From positions 124,001-188,000 of the forward strand of contig NZ_FNXF01000002.1 in NCBI RefSeq assembly GCF_900108485.1: a stretch of 64,000 nucleotides of DNA, written 5' to 3'. The notes under the pieces were generated by a model. The model did no database searches. It saw only the letters and a list, made by a program, of their open reading frames with translations, and was not told where the DNA came from. Positions within the stretch are counted from its first letter, which is position 1. Every line of letters starts with the position of its first letter. The position numbers and the translations under genes are program-made. Origin of the DNA: Rheinheimera pacifica (lineage in GTDB: Bacteria > Pseudomonadota > Gammaproteobacteria > Enterobacterales > Alteromonadaceae). Shown here piece after piece: positions 45,829 to 53,920 of this stretch.

Positions 45829-46809
45829 ATGAAATATCCTGTGTTTTTTCTGCTATTACTGCTTGGTGGCTGCGAAAAACTGACATCAACGCCACCGTTG
45901 CAACAATTTCCGCATGTAGCACAAGGTAGCTACGCCGCTGCTCTGTCAGATGATGGCCGCTACAGTGCCGTATCGTCAATTCAGGATGGCGTGGCGTTAT
46001 GGGATTTGCAAACGAATGCATTAAAATACCAGTGGAAGCATCAGGACAGCGCTGAAAACCTGGTGTTTAGCCTGGCTATCAGCAATAACAACAGCCATGT
46101 ACTAACGGCCGATCAAAATACTTATGCGTTATGGCAGCTTAGTAACGGCGAAAATGTCGGGTTTTGGCAGTTAGACGCTGCCACGGTACGTGATGTCGCA
46201 GTGTCGGACAACGGCGCGCATTTACTTATTGGCAAAAGCAATGGTGGTGTACAGCATATTACGCTGGCATCAGGCCGGCGGCTGGAGTTTTTGGGCCATA
46301 CCGAGCGCATTAATAGTGTGGCCATGTCGCCCAATGGCCGTTATGCCCTAACCGGCGGCAATGACTACAAAGCACATTTATGGGACACACAAAGTGCGCA
46401 AATTTTATATAGCTTTAGCCACCCCAGCCGGGTAACCAAAGTAGCGCTGGACCCGCAAGGCCGCTATGCCTTTACCGCCGACAGTCAGGATTTAGCCCAG
46501 ATTTGGGACATTCAAACCGGCCAGTTAGTCAGTGCGTTAAAATTTGTCGCACGCCAGCAAATATTCAGTGCAGTGCGCTTTAGCCGTGATGGTAAATATC
46601 TGGCCACCGGCGCCCCGACGCGCAAACTGGCATTATGGGATGTACAAAGCGGCCGCGAGTTACAGCAGTGGCAAGTCGGCGTAAAACCTGACAGCCGTCC
46701 GCCCAGTGCGGTAGTGCATGCGGTTGCCTTTTTAACAGATAATAAGCTGATAAGCGAAAGCTCCAGTGGCATAGCCGAAGTATGGGAGATAACACATGAC
46801 ACCAAGTGA
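45829..46809 (+). CDS. WD40-repeat lipoprotein
   Basis: This 326-residue protein has a short lipoprotein signal (MKYPVFFLLLLLGGC). About six or seven WD40-type beta-propeller repeats follow, with typical WD/GH pairs (GVALWDLQTNAL, YALWQLSNGENV, AHLWDTQSAQIL, AQIWDIQTGQLV, LALWDVQSGREL, GIAEVWEI). It is an envelope protein-interaction scaffold of unknown partner. Two in-frame alternatives (45805, 45811) would add a charged leader; the signal peptide favours 45829. It overlaps slyX by 14 bp. Confidence 0.85.
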   Translation: MKYPVFFLLLLLGGCEKLTSTPPLQQFPHVAQGSYAAALSDDGRYSAVSSIQDGVALWDLQTNALKYQWKHQDSAENLVFSLAISNNNSHVLTADQNTYALWQLSNGENVGFWQLDAATVRDVAVSDNGAHLLIGKSNGGVQHITLASGRRLEFLGHTERINSVAMSPNGRYALTGGNDYKAHLWDTQSAQILYSFSHPSRVTKVALDPQGRYAFTADSQDLAQIWDIQTGQLVSALKFVARQQIFSAVRFSRDGKYLATGAPTRKLALWDVQSGRELQQWQVGVKPDSRPPSAVVHAVAFLTDNKLISESSSGIAEVWEITHDTK

Positions 46810-47023
46810 GCAGGAATTACAGCTGCATATTGTTGAGTTAGAGAGCAAGCTGGCGTTTCAGGAAGATACAGTAAACAGCTTAAGCAATGAATTGCTCGAG
46901 CACCAAAAACGCATAGACCGGCTGGCGCAGCAGGTAATGCTACTGGCCGAAAAACTACGCAACCTGCCGGACGATCAGGGTATATTGCGGCCGGAGGAAG
47001 AGCCACCACCGCCGCATTATTAA
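46796..47023 (+). CDS. slyX: SlyX family protein
   Basis: This 75-residue protein is a coiled coil (about residues 6-55, VELESKLAFQEDTVNSLSNE), ending in a Pro/Glu-rich tail (EEEPPPPHY), as SlyX proteins do. Its function is unknown. It is translated from an ATG in the end of the WD40 gene and lies near fkpA, as in other gammaproteobacteria. Confidence 0.88.
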   Translation: MTPSEQELQLHIVELESKLAFQEDTVNSLSNELLEHQKRIDRLAQQVMLLAEKLRNLPDDQGILRPEEEPPPPHY

Positions 47024-47042
47024 GTTATTAGTCTATCTGAGA

Positions 47043-47139
47043 GAATAGGGTTGCTCTAAGCCAACCGTTGCAGGCCAGGATGGCCGAATCGAGCCCCCAG
47101 GGAAGGGTTTACGGCGTGTTGGTGTGGGCAACCCTGTTC
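47043..47139 (+). repeat. Structured 97-bp intergenic repeat, copy B
   Basis: The arms GAATAGGGTTGCTC and GGGCAACCCTGTTC pair, and 2 further bp (GA/TC) extend the stem to 47041-47141. The core has hairpin 1 GGCCAGGATGGCC and hairpin 2 CCC/GGG around AGGGAA. It lies between slyX (plus) and yheV (minus), in the 3' part of the slyX transcript. Confidence 0.88.
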
Positions 47140-47163
47140 TCGCAAAGTTTAACCTTGCTTACG

Positions 47164-47370
47164 TTATTCTGGCTTAAAAACGCCAATAACCTGCTCGGCG
47201 GCGCGGCTGGCTTTGGCTATCTGCGCTTCGGGCTGCACCATCTGGTGGCCACACTCCACGCATTCGACTTTTTCTACGTTATTTTCCAAAAACAACATCA
47301 GCGTATCCATCGCTTTGCATTTCGGGCAGCTGGCACCGGCAATAAAACGTTTCTTTTTACGTGTTGTCAT
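47164..47370 (-). CDS. yheV: YheV-family zinc-ribbon protein
   Basis: This 68-residue protein has two CxxC pairs (SCPKCKAMD and VECVECGH), a zinc ribbon. The N-terminus TTRKKKRFIAGA and the C-terminus EQVIGVFKPE match YheV. The role is unknown. I chose the internal ATG (47370) because it matches the family start; an ATG four codons upstream is possible. In E. coli yheV lies near yheS, as it does here. Confidence 0.88.
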   Translation of the reverse strand: MTTRKKKRFIAGASCPKCKAMDTLMLFLENNVEKVECVECGHQMVQPEAQIAKASRAAEQVIGVFKPE

Positions 47371-47473
47371 CTTGTATCTCATTTATCAGTGGCAGCAATT
47401 TTATCCGGCAAGCCTTGGTTTGTTGCGGTTATACGGGTAAATTAGCAACCCAATTCAGTACACAGGAAAAAAC

Positions 47474-49381
47474 ATGATCCAACTGCAACAGGTCGAATTG
47501 CGCCGCGGTATTCAGTGTTTGTTTCAGGGCGCCGATCTTACCGTATTTCCGGGGCAAAAGGTGGGAATTGTCGGTGCTAACGGCTGTGGTAAATCCAGCT
47601 TGTTTGCCTTACTGCAAAATAAACTGCACGCCGATGCAGGTAATGTCAGCATTCCGGCCAGCTGGCATATTTCTACTGTAGCCCAGGAAACACCGGCGCT
47701 GGACTGCAGCGCCATGGATTATGTACTGCAAGGCGACGAGCAGCTGTTTCCGTTATTGTTAAAAGTGCGCACCGGTTGCAGCGAAAGTGATTTAGCTGCA
47801 ATACACCTGCAAATTGAAGCCTTAGACGGCTACCGTGCCGAAGCCAAAGCCGGTATTTTGCTCGACGGTCTGGGCTTTAGCGGTGAAGCACAGCAGCATG
47901 CAGTAAAGTCATTCTCTGGTGGCTGGCGTATGCGGTTAAACCTGGCACGGGCGTTAATGCAACGCGCCGAACTGTTGTTACTGGATGAACCGACCAACCA
48001 CCTCGATTTAGACGCTGTGCTGTGGCTGGAGAAATATCTGGCTAACTATCAGGGCACCTTGCTACTGATCAGCCACGACCGCGATTTTCTCGATGCGGTA
48101 ACCGACAATATCGTGCATATCGAGCGCCAAGCCCTGACAGTGTACAAAGGTAACTATAGCCAGTTTGAACGCCAGCGTGCAGAGCAGTTATCGCAGCATC
48201 AGGCCAATTTTGATAAACAGCAGCGCCAGGTGGCGCACCTGCAAAAGTTTATTGACCGCTTTAAAGCCCAGGCTACCAAAGCGCGGCAGGCACAAAGCCG
48301 GATTAAAGCGCTGGAGCGGATGACGGTGTTAGCGCCGGCGCATGTTGATTCGCCATTCAGTTTTAGTTTTCGTGAACCCAAAGCGCTGCCCAATCCATTA
48401 TTAAAAATGGAAAACGTGCAGGCCGGTTATGCCGACAAAATTATTTTAAGCCAGATTAAATTTCAGCTACTGCCCGGCAGCCGCATTGGTTTACTTGGCC
48501 GCAACGGCGCCGGTAAATCTACGTTAATTAAACTGCTGTCTGGCGGCATGACACCGCAAAGCGGTGAAGTATGGTACGCCAATGGCGTAAGTTTAGGCTA
48601 CTTTGCCCAGCATCAGCTGGAAACGCTGCGGCCGCAAGATTCACCGCTACAACACCTGGTGCGTTTAGACCCGTTAGTACCCGAGCAAAAGCTGCGCGAC
48701 TTTTTGGGCGGTTTTGGCTTTCATGGCGATAAAGCGCTGGAAGCCTGCGCACCGTTTTCCGGCGGTGAAAAAGCCCGTTTAGTGCTGGCACTTATAGTTT
48801 ACCAGCGCCCCAACCTGTTGCTGCTGGATGAGCCAACCAACCACCTTGATTTAGATATGCGTGAAGCCATAGTGATGGCGCTGCAGGAGTTTGAAGGCGC
48901 CATTGTTATCGTATCGCACGACCGGCATTTGCTTAGCAGTTGTACCGACGAGTTTTATTTAGTCGCTAATGGCCGGGTTGCGCCGTTTGACGGCGATTTA
49001 GCCGACTATTACCAGTGGCTGCAACAAGACGCCCGGCAAACAGCCAATGCCGCCCAGGCTGACAGCGCCGTTAGCAGCAACGTGGTACGTAAAGATCAGA
49101 AGCGGCTGGAAGCGGACTTGCGCAATTTGCTCAGGCCTGTAAAGCAAAAAGTGGAAAAGTTAGAACAACAGCAGGAAAAGCTGACCAAAGAGCTGGCGGC
49201 GATAGAAGAAAAAATGGCCGACCCGGATATTTACGAAGCCAAACGCAAAGCCGAACTGACTGAACTATTAGCCAAACAAGCCAACGCCAGCAGCAGCCTG
49301 GCCAGCATTGAAGAAGACTGGTTTATGGCACAGGACGAACTGGAGCAAAAAACTGCGCAGTTCTGGCAGAACAATGCCTAA
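47474..49381 (+). CDS. yheS: ABC-F family ATPase YheS
   Basis: This 635-residue protein has two ABC ATPase domains and no membrane domain. The motifs are Walker A GANGCGKSS (~32-40) and GRNGAGKST (~345), signatures FSGGWRMRL and FSGGEKARL, and two LLLLDEPTNHLDLD Walker B regions. The interdomain linker is charged and helical (LQKFIDRFKAQATKARQAQSRI). The C-terminal coiled coil (~530-630) is typical of Uup/YheS. ABC-F proteins act on the ribosome. It is followed 2 bp later by a TIGR02444-type gene, an operon. Confidence 0.93.
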   Translation: MIQLQQVELRRGIQCLFQGADLTVFPGQKVGIVGANGCGKSSLFALLQNKLHADAGNVSIPASWHISTVAQETPALDCSAMDYVLQGDEQLFPLLLKVRTGCSESDLAAIHLQIEALDGYRAEAKAGILLDGLGFSGEAQQHAVKSFSGGWRMRLNLARALMQRAELLLLDEPTNHLDLDAVLWLEKYLANYQGTLLLISHDRDFLDAVTDNIVHIERQALTVYKGNYSQFERQRAEQLSQHQANFDKQQRQVAHLQKFIDRFKAQATKARQAQSRIKALERMTVLAPAHVDSPFSFSFREPKALPNPLLKMENVQAGYADKIILSQIKFQLLPGSRIGLLGRNGAGKSTLIKLLSGGMTPQSGEVWYANGVSLGYFAQHQLETLRPQDSPLQHLVRLDPLVPEQKLRDFLGGFGFHGDKALEACAPFSGGEKARLVLALIVYQRPNLLLLDEPTNHLDLDMREAIVMALQEFEGAIVIVSHDRHLLSSCTDEFYLVANGRVAPFDGDLADYYQWLQQDARQTANAAQADSAVSSNVVRKDQKRLEADLRNLLRPVKQKVEKLEQQQEKLTKELAAIEEKMADPDIYEAKRKAELTELLAKQANASSSLASIEEDWFMAQDELEQKTAQFWQNNA

Positions 49382-49383
49382 CC

Positions 49384-49896
49384 GTGGCAGAAAAAATGTC
49401 TGAAGCCATCACAGCAGACAAGTTGTGGCACTTTAGCCTGCAGCTGTATCCGCAGGTTAAAGCGCTGTGCCTGCAATGGCAGGACGAGCTTGGCGTAAAT
49501 GTAAATCTGCTGCTGTTACTGTGCTACCTAGAACAACAACAACTTAGTTTAAGTGCCGCCCAGCTGCAGCAACTGGCAGCACAGTTAAACAACTTTAGCG
49601 CGCAGTTTACCAAGCCATTACGCGCACTACGCAAAAACACCGCAGTTGCTGCGGTAACACCGGCACAACAGCAAGCGTTAAAGCAGGCTTTGCTGCAGGC
49701 CGAACTGACACTGGAGCAGTTAGAACAACAACTGCTGCTACAACACTGCCCGCCAGTAATGTCCCAAGCCACACCGTTGCTGGAGCTGTATTTAGCCCAG
49801 TTTAATACCGATAGCAACGCTGACAGCGATACCCTAGCCGCGCAAATAATTGATCTGCGTCAAGCTTACCAACGCCTAAATCAGCACAGTGGCTGA
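49384..49896 (+). CDS. TIGR02444-family hypothetical protein
   Basis: This 170-residue protein is helical and Gln/Leu-rich. The N-terminal DKLWHFSLQLYPQVKALCLQWQDELGVNVN and LLLLLCYLEQQQLSL are typical of TIGR02444/DUF2390 proteins found after yheS in marine gammaproteobacteria. The start is GTG at 49384 or ATG at 49396; neither has a strong ribosome-binding site. The function is unknown. Confidence 0.75.
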   Translation: MAEKMSEAITADKLWHFSLQLYPQVKALCLQWQDELGVNVNLLLLLCYLEQQQLSLSAAQLQQLAAQLNNFSAQFTKPLRALRKNTAVAAVTPAQQQALKQALLQAELTLEQLEQQLLLQHCPPVMSQATPLLELYLAQFNTDSNADSDTLAAQIIDLRQAYQRLNQHSG

Positions 49897-49972
49897 TCTT
49901 TGATCTGTATCAGTTAAGCCGATTATTGCTTTACCTACACTTGCACTAACAACACAGCAAGAGGGTAAAGTT

Positions 49973-50113
49973 ATGAACCTGTGGCAGGAATTTTTAAACG
50001 ATCCGGTAATTTTTATCTCTTTTACTGGTTTGGCAATTGTGATTGGCTTATGTATTTTTTACGCCGTGTACTTTATGTATAAGGTCGGGCACGAACAGCC
50101 CGACGGCAAATAA
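49973..50113 (+). CDS. Small DUF3149-like membrane protein
   Basis: This 46-residue frame starts MNLWQEFLNDPVIFISF and has one membrane segment (ISFTGLAIVIGLCIFYAVYF), with a polar end VGHEQPDGK. GAGGG lies upstream of the ATG at the right spacing. It resembles the small DUF3149 proteins of related bacteria. The frame ends 10 bp before the convergent fdxA stop. The function is unknown. Confidence 0.72.
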   Translation: MNLWQEFLNDPVIFISFTGLAIVIGLCIFYAVYFMYKVGHEQPDGK

Positions 50114-50123
50114 CTGCTGATAG

Positions 50124-50450
50124 TTATTCTATTGCCAGATACTGCAGTTTATCCGGTACACCATTCCAGGTGTCAGCATCTGTTGGCGCCGGTTTTACTT
50201 CGCGGATATTTGGCCACAGCGCGGCCAATTCGGCATTTAGCTGAATAAAGCCGTGCTGCTCTGCCGGCACTTTATCTTGCTGCACTATCGCATTGGCCGG
50301 GCATTCCGGCTCGCATAAGCCGCAATCAATGCAAATAACCGGATCAATTGCCAGAAAGTTGGGCCCTTCAAAAAATGCATCTACCGGACATACCGCTACG
50401 CAGTCGGTGTATTTGCATTTTATACAGTTATCCAGCACCACAAAGGCCAT
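50124..50450 (-). CDS. fdxA: 7Fe-8S ferredoxin
   Basis: This 108-residue ferredoxin has the FdxA cysteine arrangement: [20 protein letters not shown] for the first cluster and [17 protein letters not shown] for the second. A C-terminal extension follows ([21 protein letters not shown]), as in Azotobacter-type ferredoxins. It is a small electron carrier. AGGAA precedes the start codon. It is divergent from the COG2509 flavoprotein, with repeat C between them. Confidence 0.93.
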   Translation of the reverse strand: MAFVVLDNCIKCKYTDCVAVCPVDAFFEGPNFLAIDPVICIDCGLCEPECPANAIVQQDKVPAEQHGFIQLNAELAALWPNIREVKPAPTDADTWNGVPDKLQYLAIE

Positions 50451-50536
50451 AGTGTATTGGTTCCTAATGTTTCAGGCTGGCGATCATACTGCAGCGCTGT
50501 AAAAAAACAACTATCTGCCAACCCGGATTTAAGTGA

Positions 50537-50633
50537 GAACAGGTTTGCCCTAAACCAACCGTTGCAGGCCAGGATGGCCGAATCGAGCCCCCAGGGACGG
50601 GTTTACGGCGCGTTGGTGTGGGCAAACCTGTTC
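50537..50633 (+). repeat. Structured 97-bp intergenic repeat, copy C
   Basis: The arms GAACAGGTTTGCCC (50537-50550) and GGGCAAACCTGTTC (50620-50633) are perfectly complementary. The core has GGCCAGGATGGCC and a CCC-AGGGAC-GGG hairpin, and is otherwise almost identical to copy B. It lies in the leader of the plus-strand flavoprotein gene. Confidence 0.88.
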
Positions 50634-50775
50634 GTATCGAAGCTCACAGACAGACTTTTCTGCATGACTGCCACAAACGAATACGGACAATGCCTCAGGC
50701 TTGGCGTAAAATAGCCTCTATCTTGTGAGCTGCCCGCCTGTTGCTGTGCAGCAATGACACCGATTTGGAACCCCT

Positions 50776-52377
50776 ATGCTGCGCCTGACCGAAATAAAAC
50801 TGCCGTTAAACCATGACGAAAATGCCCTAACTGCCGCCATTATTGCCAAACTAAAACTAAAACCAGAGCAGCTGCACAGTTATACGGTATTTAAACGTGG
50901 CTTTGACGCACGCAAAAAAACCGATATCCAGCTTATTTACACGCTGGATATTGAGGTGGATAACGAAGCAGCTCTGCTGCACACCTTTGCCAAAGATCAG
51001 CATGTAAAACCATCACCCGATACCAGTTATAAATTTGTCGCGCAGGCTCCGGCCAGTTTAACCGAGCGGCCCATTGTGATCGGCCTGGGCCCCTGTGGTT
51101 TATTTGCTGGCTTGATTTTGGCACAAATGGGCTTTAAACCGATTATTTTAGAACGCGGCAAAGAAGTACGTGAGCGCACCAAAGACACCTTTGGTTTTTG
51201 GCGCGGTAAAGAGTTAAACCCCGAGTCAAACGTGCAGTATGGTGAAGGCGGTGCCGGTACCTTTTCTGACGGTAAACTGTACAGCCAGGTAAAAGACCCT
51301 AAGCATTATGGCCGCAAAGTCATGAGCGAGTTTGTCGCAGCCGGTGCACCGGATGAAATTATGTACGTTAGCAAGCCACATATCGGCACCTTTAAGCTGG
51401 TGGCGATGGTGGAAAAAATGCGCGCCACTATTATAGAACTGGGGGGCGAGATCCGCTTTAGCAGCCGCGTTGATGAGCTGCATATCGACGATGGCCAGCT
51501 TACCGGGTTAACACTGGCCAGTGGCGAGCGGCTAAACAGCCGCCACGTGGTGCTGGCCGTAGGCCACAGCGCGCGCGATACTTTTCAGATGCTGTATGAC
51601 AAAGGCGTGTATGTTGAAGCCAAACCGTTTTCTATCGGCTTTCGGATTGAACATGAGCAATCGATGATTGACGAATGCCGCTTTGGCCCTAACGCCGGTA
51701 ACCCGATTTTAGGCGCTGCTGATTATAAATTAGTGCACCATTGCAGCAATGGCCGCAGCGTTTACAGCTTTTGTATGTGCCCCGGCGGTACTGTGGTAGC
51801 CGCTGCGTCAGAACCCGGCGGCGTGGTTACCAACGGTATGAGCCAGTATTCACGCCACGAGCGTAATGCCAACAGCGCTATTGTCGTCGGCATAGACCCG
51901 GAGCGTGACTACCCCGGCCACCCGCTGGCCGGTATTGCGCTACAGCGTAAGCTGGAGCAGCAGGCATTTAAACTGGGCGGAGAAAACTACTTTGCGCCGG
52001 CGCAGCTGATTGGCGACTTTCTGGCCGGCAAACCCTCTACCGAGCTTGGCGATGTCAAACCATCTTATACACCCAATATTACGCTAACTGATTTAACCCA
52101 GTTACTGCCGGAGTTTGCTGTTACTGCCATGCGCGAAGCCATACCGGCATTTGATCAACAAATTAAAGGTTTTGCCAAAGCAGACGGTTTATTAACCGGC
52201 GTAGAAACCCGCACCTCGTCGCCCATTTGCATTAAACGCGGCGCCGATTATCAGAGTATTAACGTCAAAGGCCTGTATCCGGCCGGTGAAGGTGCAGGCT
52301 ATGCCGGCGGTATTTTATCCGCCGGTATCGATGGCATTAAAGTAGCCGAAGCAGTAGCCCTGGCGATGCTGGGCTAA
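50776..52377 (+). CDS. NAD(P)/FAD-dependent dehydrogenase of COG2509 type
   Basis: This 533-residue flavoprotein has an N-terminal ~95-residue domain (LPLNHDENALTAAIIAKLKL, YTVFKRGFDARKK). A FAD domain follows with VIGLGPCGLFAGLILAQMG, then YGEGGAGTFSDGKLYSQ and CMCPGGTVVAAASEPG. The C-terminal KGLYPAGEGAGYAGGILSAGIDGIKVAEA is typical of FAD-dependent proteins of this family, whose substrate is not established. It is preceded by repeat C and ends 7 bp before the convergent diguanylate cyclase stop. Confidence 0.85.
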   Translation: MLRLTEIKLPLNHDENALTAAIIAKLKLKPEQLHSYTVFKRGFDARKKTDIQLIYTLDIEVDNEAALLHTFAKDQHVKPSPDTSYKFVAQAPASLTERPIVIGLGPCGLFAGLILAQMGFKPIILERGKEVRERTKDTFGFWRGKELNPESNVQYGEGGAGTFSDGKLYSQVKDPKHYGRKVMSEFVAAGAPDEIMYVSKPHIGTFKLVAMVEKMRATIIELGGEIRFSSRVDELHIDDGQLTGLTLASGERLNSRHVVLAVGHSARDTFQMLYDKGVYVEAKPFSIGFRIEHEQSMIDECRFGPNAGNPILGAADYKLVHHCSNGRSVYSFCMCPGGTVVAAASEPGGVVTNGMSQYSRHERNANSAIVVGIDPERDYPGHPLAGIALQRKLEQQAFKLGGENYFAPAQLIGDFLAGKPSTELGDVKPSYTPNITLTDLTQLLPEFAVTAMREAIPAFDQQIKGFAKADGLLTGVETRTSSPICIKRGADYQSINVKGLYPAGEGAGYAGGILSAGIDGIKVAEAVALAMLG

Positions 52378-52384
52378 ATCAGGC

Positions 52385-53782
52385 TTAAACAGGCTCGCCA
52401 GGTGCTGTAACACGGTGTTTTACTACCGTAGCGTCGCTTAGCATAATTCTGTTACCGCCCGCTTTTTTTGCCCGGTACATGGCATTGTCGGCGCTAAGCA
52501 TCAAGGCCTGAGCCTCCTTACTGTGCTGCGGATACAAGGCCACGCCAATACTGGGCTGCACCTGCAGGGAGTTGTCAGCTAAAGTAAAAGGCAGGTTTAG
52601 CGCCTGGCGGATTTTTTCTGCCAGCAGCAGCGCCAAATCTTCACTGTCTACCTGCGGCAGTAAGATAACAAATTCATCGCCACCAAGGCGGGCCACAGTG
52701 TCGCTGCTACGCAAGCAACACTGTATGCGCTGTGCAGTATGCTGCAGTAATTCGTCACCAATATGATGGCCGTAATTGTCATTAATCTGTTTAAATTTAT
52801 CTAAATCCAGATATAACAGCGCAAACTGGCTTTGTTCACGCTCAGCCGTCGTCAGCGCCAGCTGCAATCTGTCGTAAAACAGCTCACGGTTCGGCAATTG
52901 CGTTAATTGATCATACAGCGCATTGCGGTGCAGCCGGTCCAGCATTTGTTTGCGCTCTATGGCCACTGCCACCTGTACCGAAACAAATTCGAGCAATTCC
53001 ATTTCACTATTGCTGTAACGGGGCGCGTCAGCACTGTTTTGCACCATTAAAGCCCCCATCACAGCGCTGTGCGATTTTAGCGGCACACCAAGCCAGTTTA
53101 TTGCCGCACCGGCTACCAGTTGCTGTAACTTTACCGGCAGTTCAGCCTGGTTATCACTGGTAACTAATACTGTTTCACACCGTCTTACTACCTCAGCACA
53201 TAGTGCCAGTATATCGCAGCCAGCCGGTGCAGCCGTTTGCTGCAATACCGAGGTATAAACAAAGCCCAGCTGTCCGCTGCTAACATCGGGCAGTACAATC
53301 GCAAAACAGCGCATAGGTATTAAACCAGCGATAATTTGCTGAATGCTGCGATACAACGCAGGTAGGTCGTCGCTGGCAAAGGCCGCTTCTGAAATCGCGT
53401 AAATTGCCGCCTGGCGTGCTTCAATTTGTTTGCTGCGGGTAATATCGCGCGCTACTGCCACGCGGCGTTTATCGGTTTGTGACCAACGGGCCGACCAGAG
53501 CAAATGCACTGTCTGGCCATCTTTGCGGATATAGCGGTTTTCAAAGTCTACTTTTACCGCACCGGCATTTATTTCACTGGCTGTTTGTAACGTGCGGGCT
53601 CTGTCATCCGGGTGTACCAGTTCAATCATTGGCCTGCCCAACATTTCCTCTGGGGTATAACCAAAAATACGTTCAGCACCGGCGCTGACAAATTCAAACC
53701 GGCCATCTTTATCTACTACGCAGATAGCATCCAGCAGTAAATCAATATATTGGCTAAGGGCTTTATAACTGTCAGTATTCAT
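52385..53782 (-). CDS. PAS-GAF-GGDEF diguanylate cyclase
   Basis: This 465-residue cytosolic protein has a PAS domain (~10-120, DAICVVDKDGRFEFVSAGAE, GYTPEEMLGRPMIELVHPDD), a GAF domain (~135-275), and a GGDEF domain (~295-450). The last has LTQLPNRELFYDRLQLAL, LLYLDLDKFKQINDNYGH and the active-site RLGGDEFVILLP. An inhibitory RxxD site (RSSD) sits five residues before GGDEF, so product feedback is likely. It makes c-di-GMP. The ribosome-binding site is weak. Confidence 0.93.
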   Translation of the reverse strand: MNTDSYKALSQYIDLLLDAICVVDKDGRFEFVSAGAERIFGYTPEEMLGRPMIELVHPDDRARTLQTASEINAGAVKVDFENRYIRKDGQTVHLLWSARWSQTDKRRVAVARDITRSKQIEARQAAIYAISEAAFASDDLPALYRSIQQIIAGLIPMRCFAIVLPDVSSGQLGFVYTSVLQQTAAPAGCDILALCAEVVRRCETVLVTSDNQAELPVKLQQLVAGAAINWLGVPLKSHSAVMGALMVQNSADAPRYSNSEMELLEFVSVQVAVAIERKQMLDRLHRNALYDQLTQLPNRELFYDRLQLALTTAEREQSQFALLYLDLDKFKQINDNYGHHIGDELLQHTAQRIQCCLRSSDTVARLGGDEFVILLPQVDSEDLALLLAEKIRQALNLPFTLADNSLQVQPSIGVALYPQHSKEAQALMLSADNAMYRAKKAGGNRIMLSDATVVKHRVTAPGEPV

Positions 53783-53893
53783 AAAACTGCGAAACGACTA
53801 CAACAGGAAATTTGTTAAACCTTAGCATGGATCAGCAAGGATATCTGGTGGTACAGGCCGGTTTACATAAAATAAAGCTAATATTACAAAGCA

Positions 53894-53915
53894 ACAGGGT
53901 GCTATAGCACCCTGT
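53894..53915 (-). terminator. Terminator-like hairpin after the amidohydrolase gene
   Basis: ACAGGGTGC TATA GCACCCTGT is a 9-bp perfect stem with a tetraloop, just downstream of the amidohydrolase stop on the minus strand, then TTGCTTTG. The T run is imperfect. Confidence 0.55.
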
Positions 53916-53920
53916 ATTGG

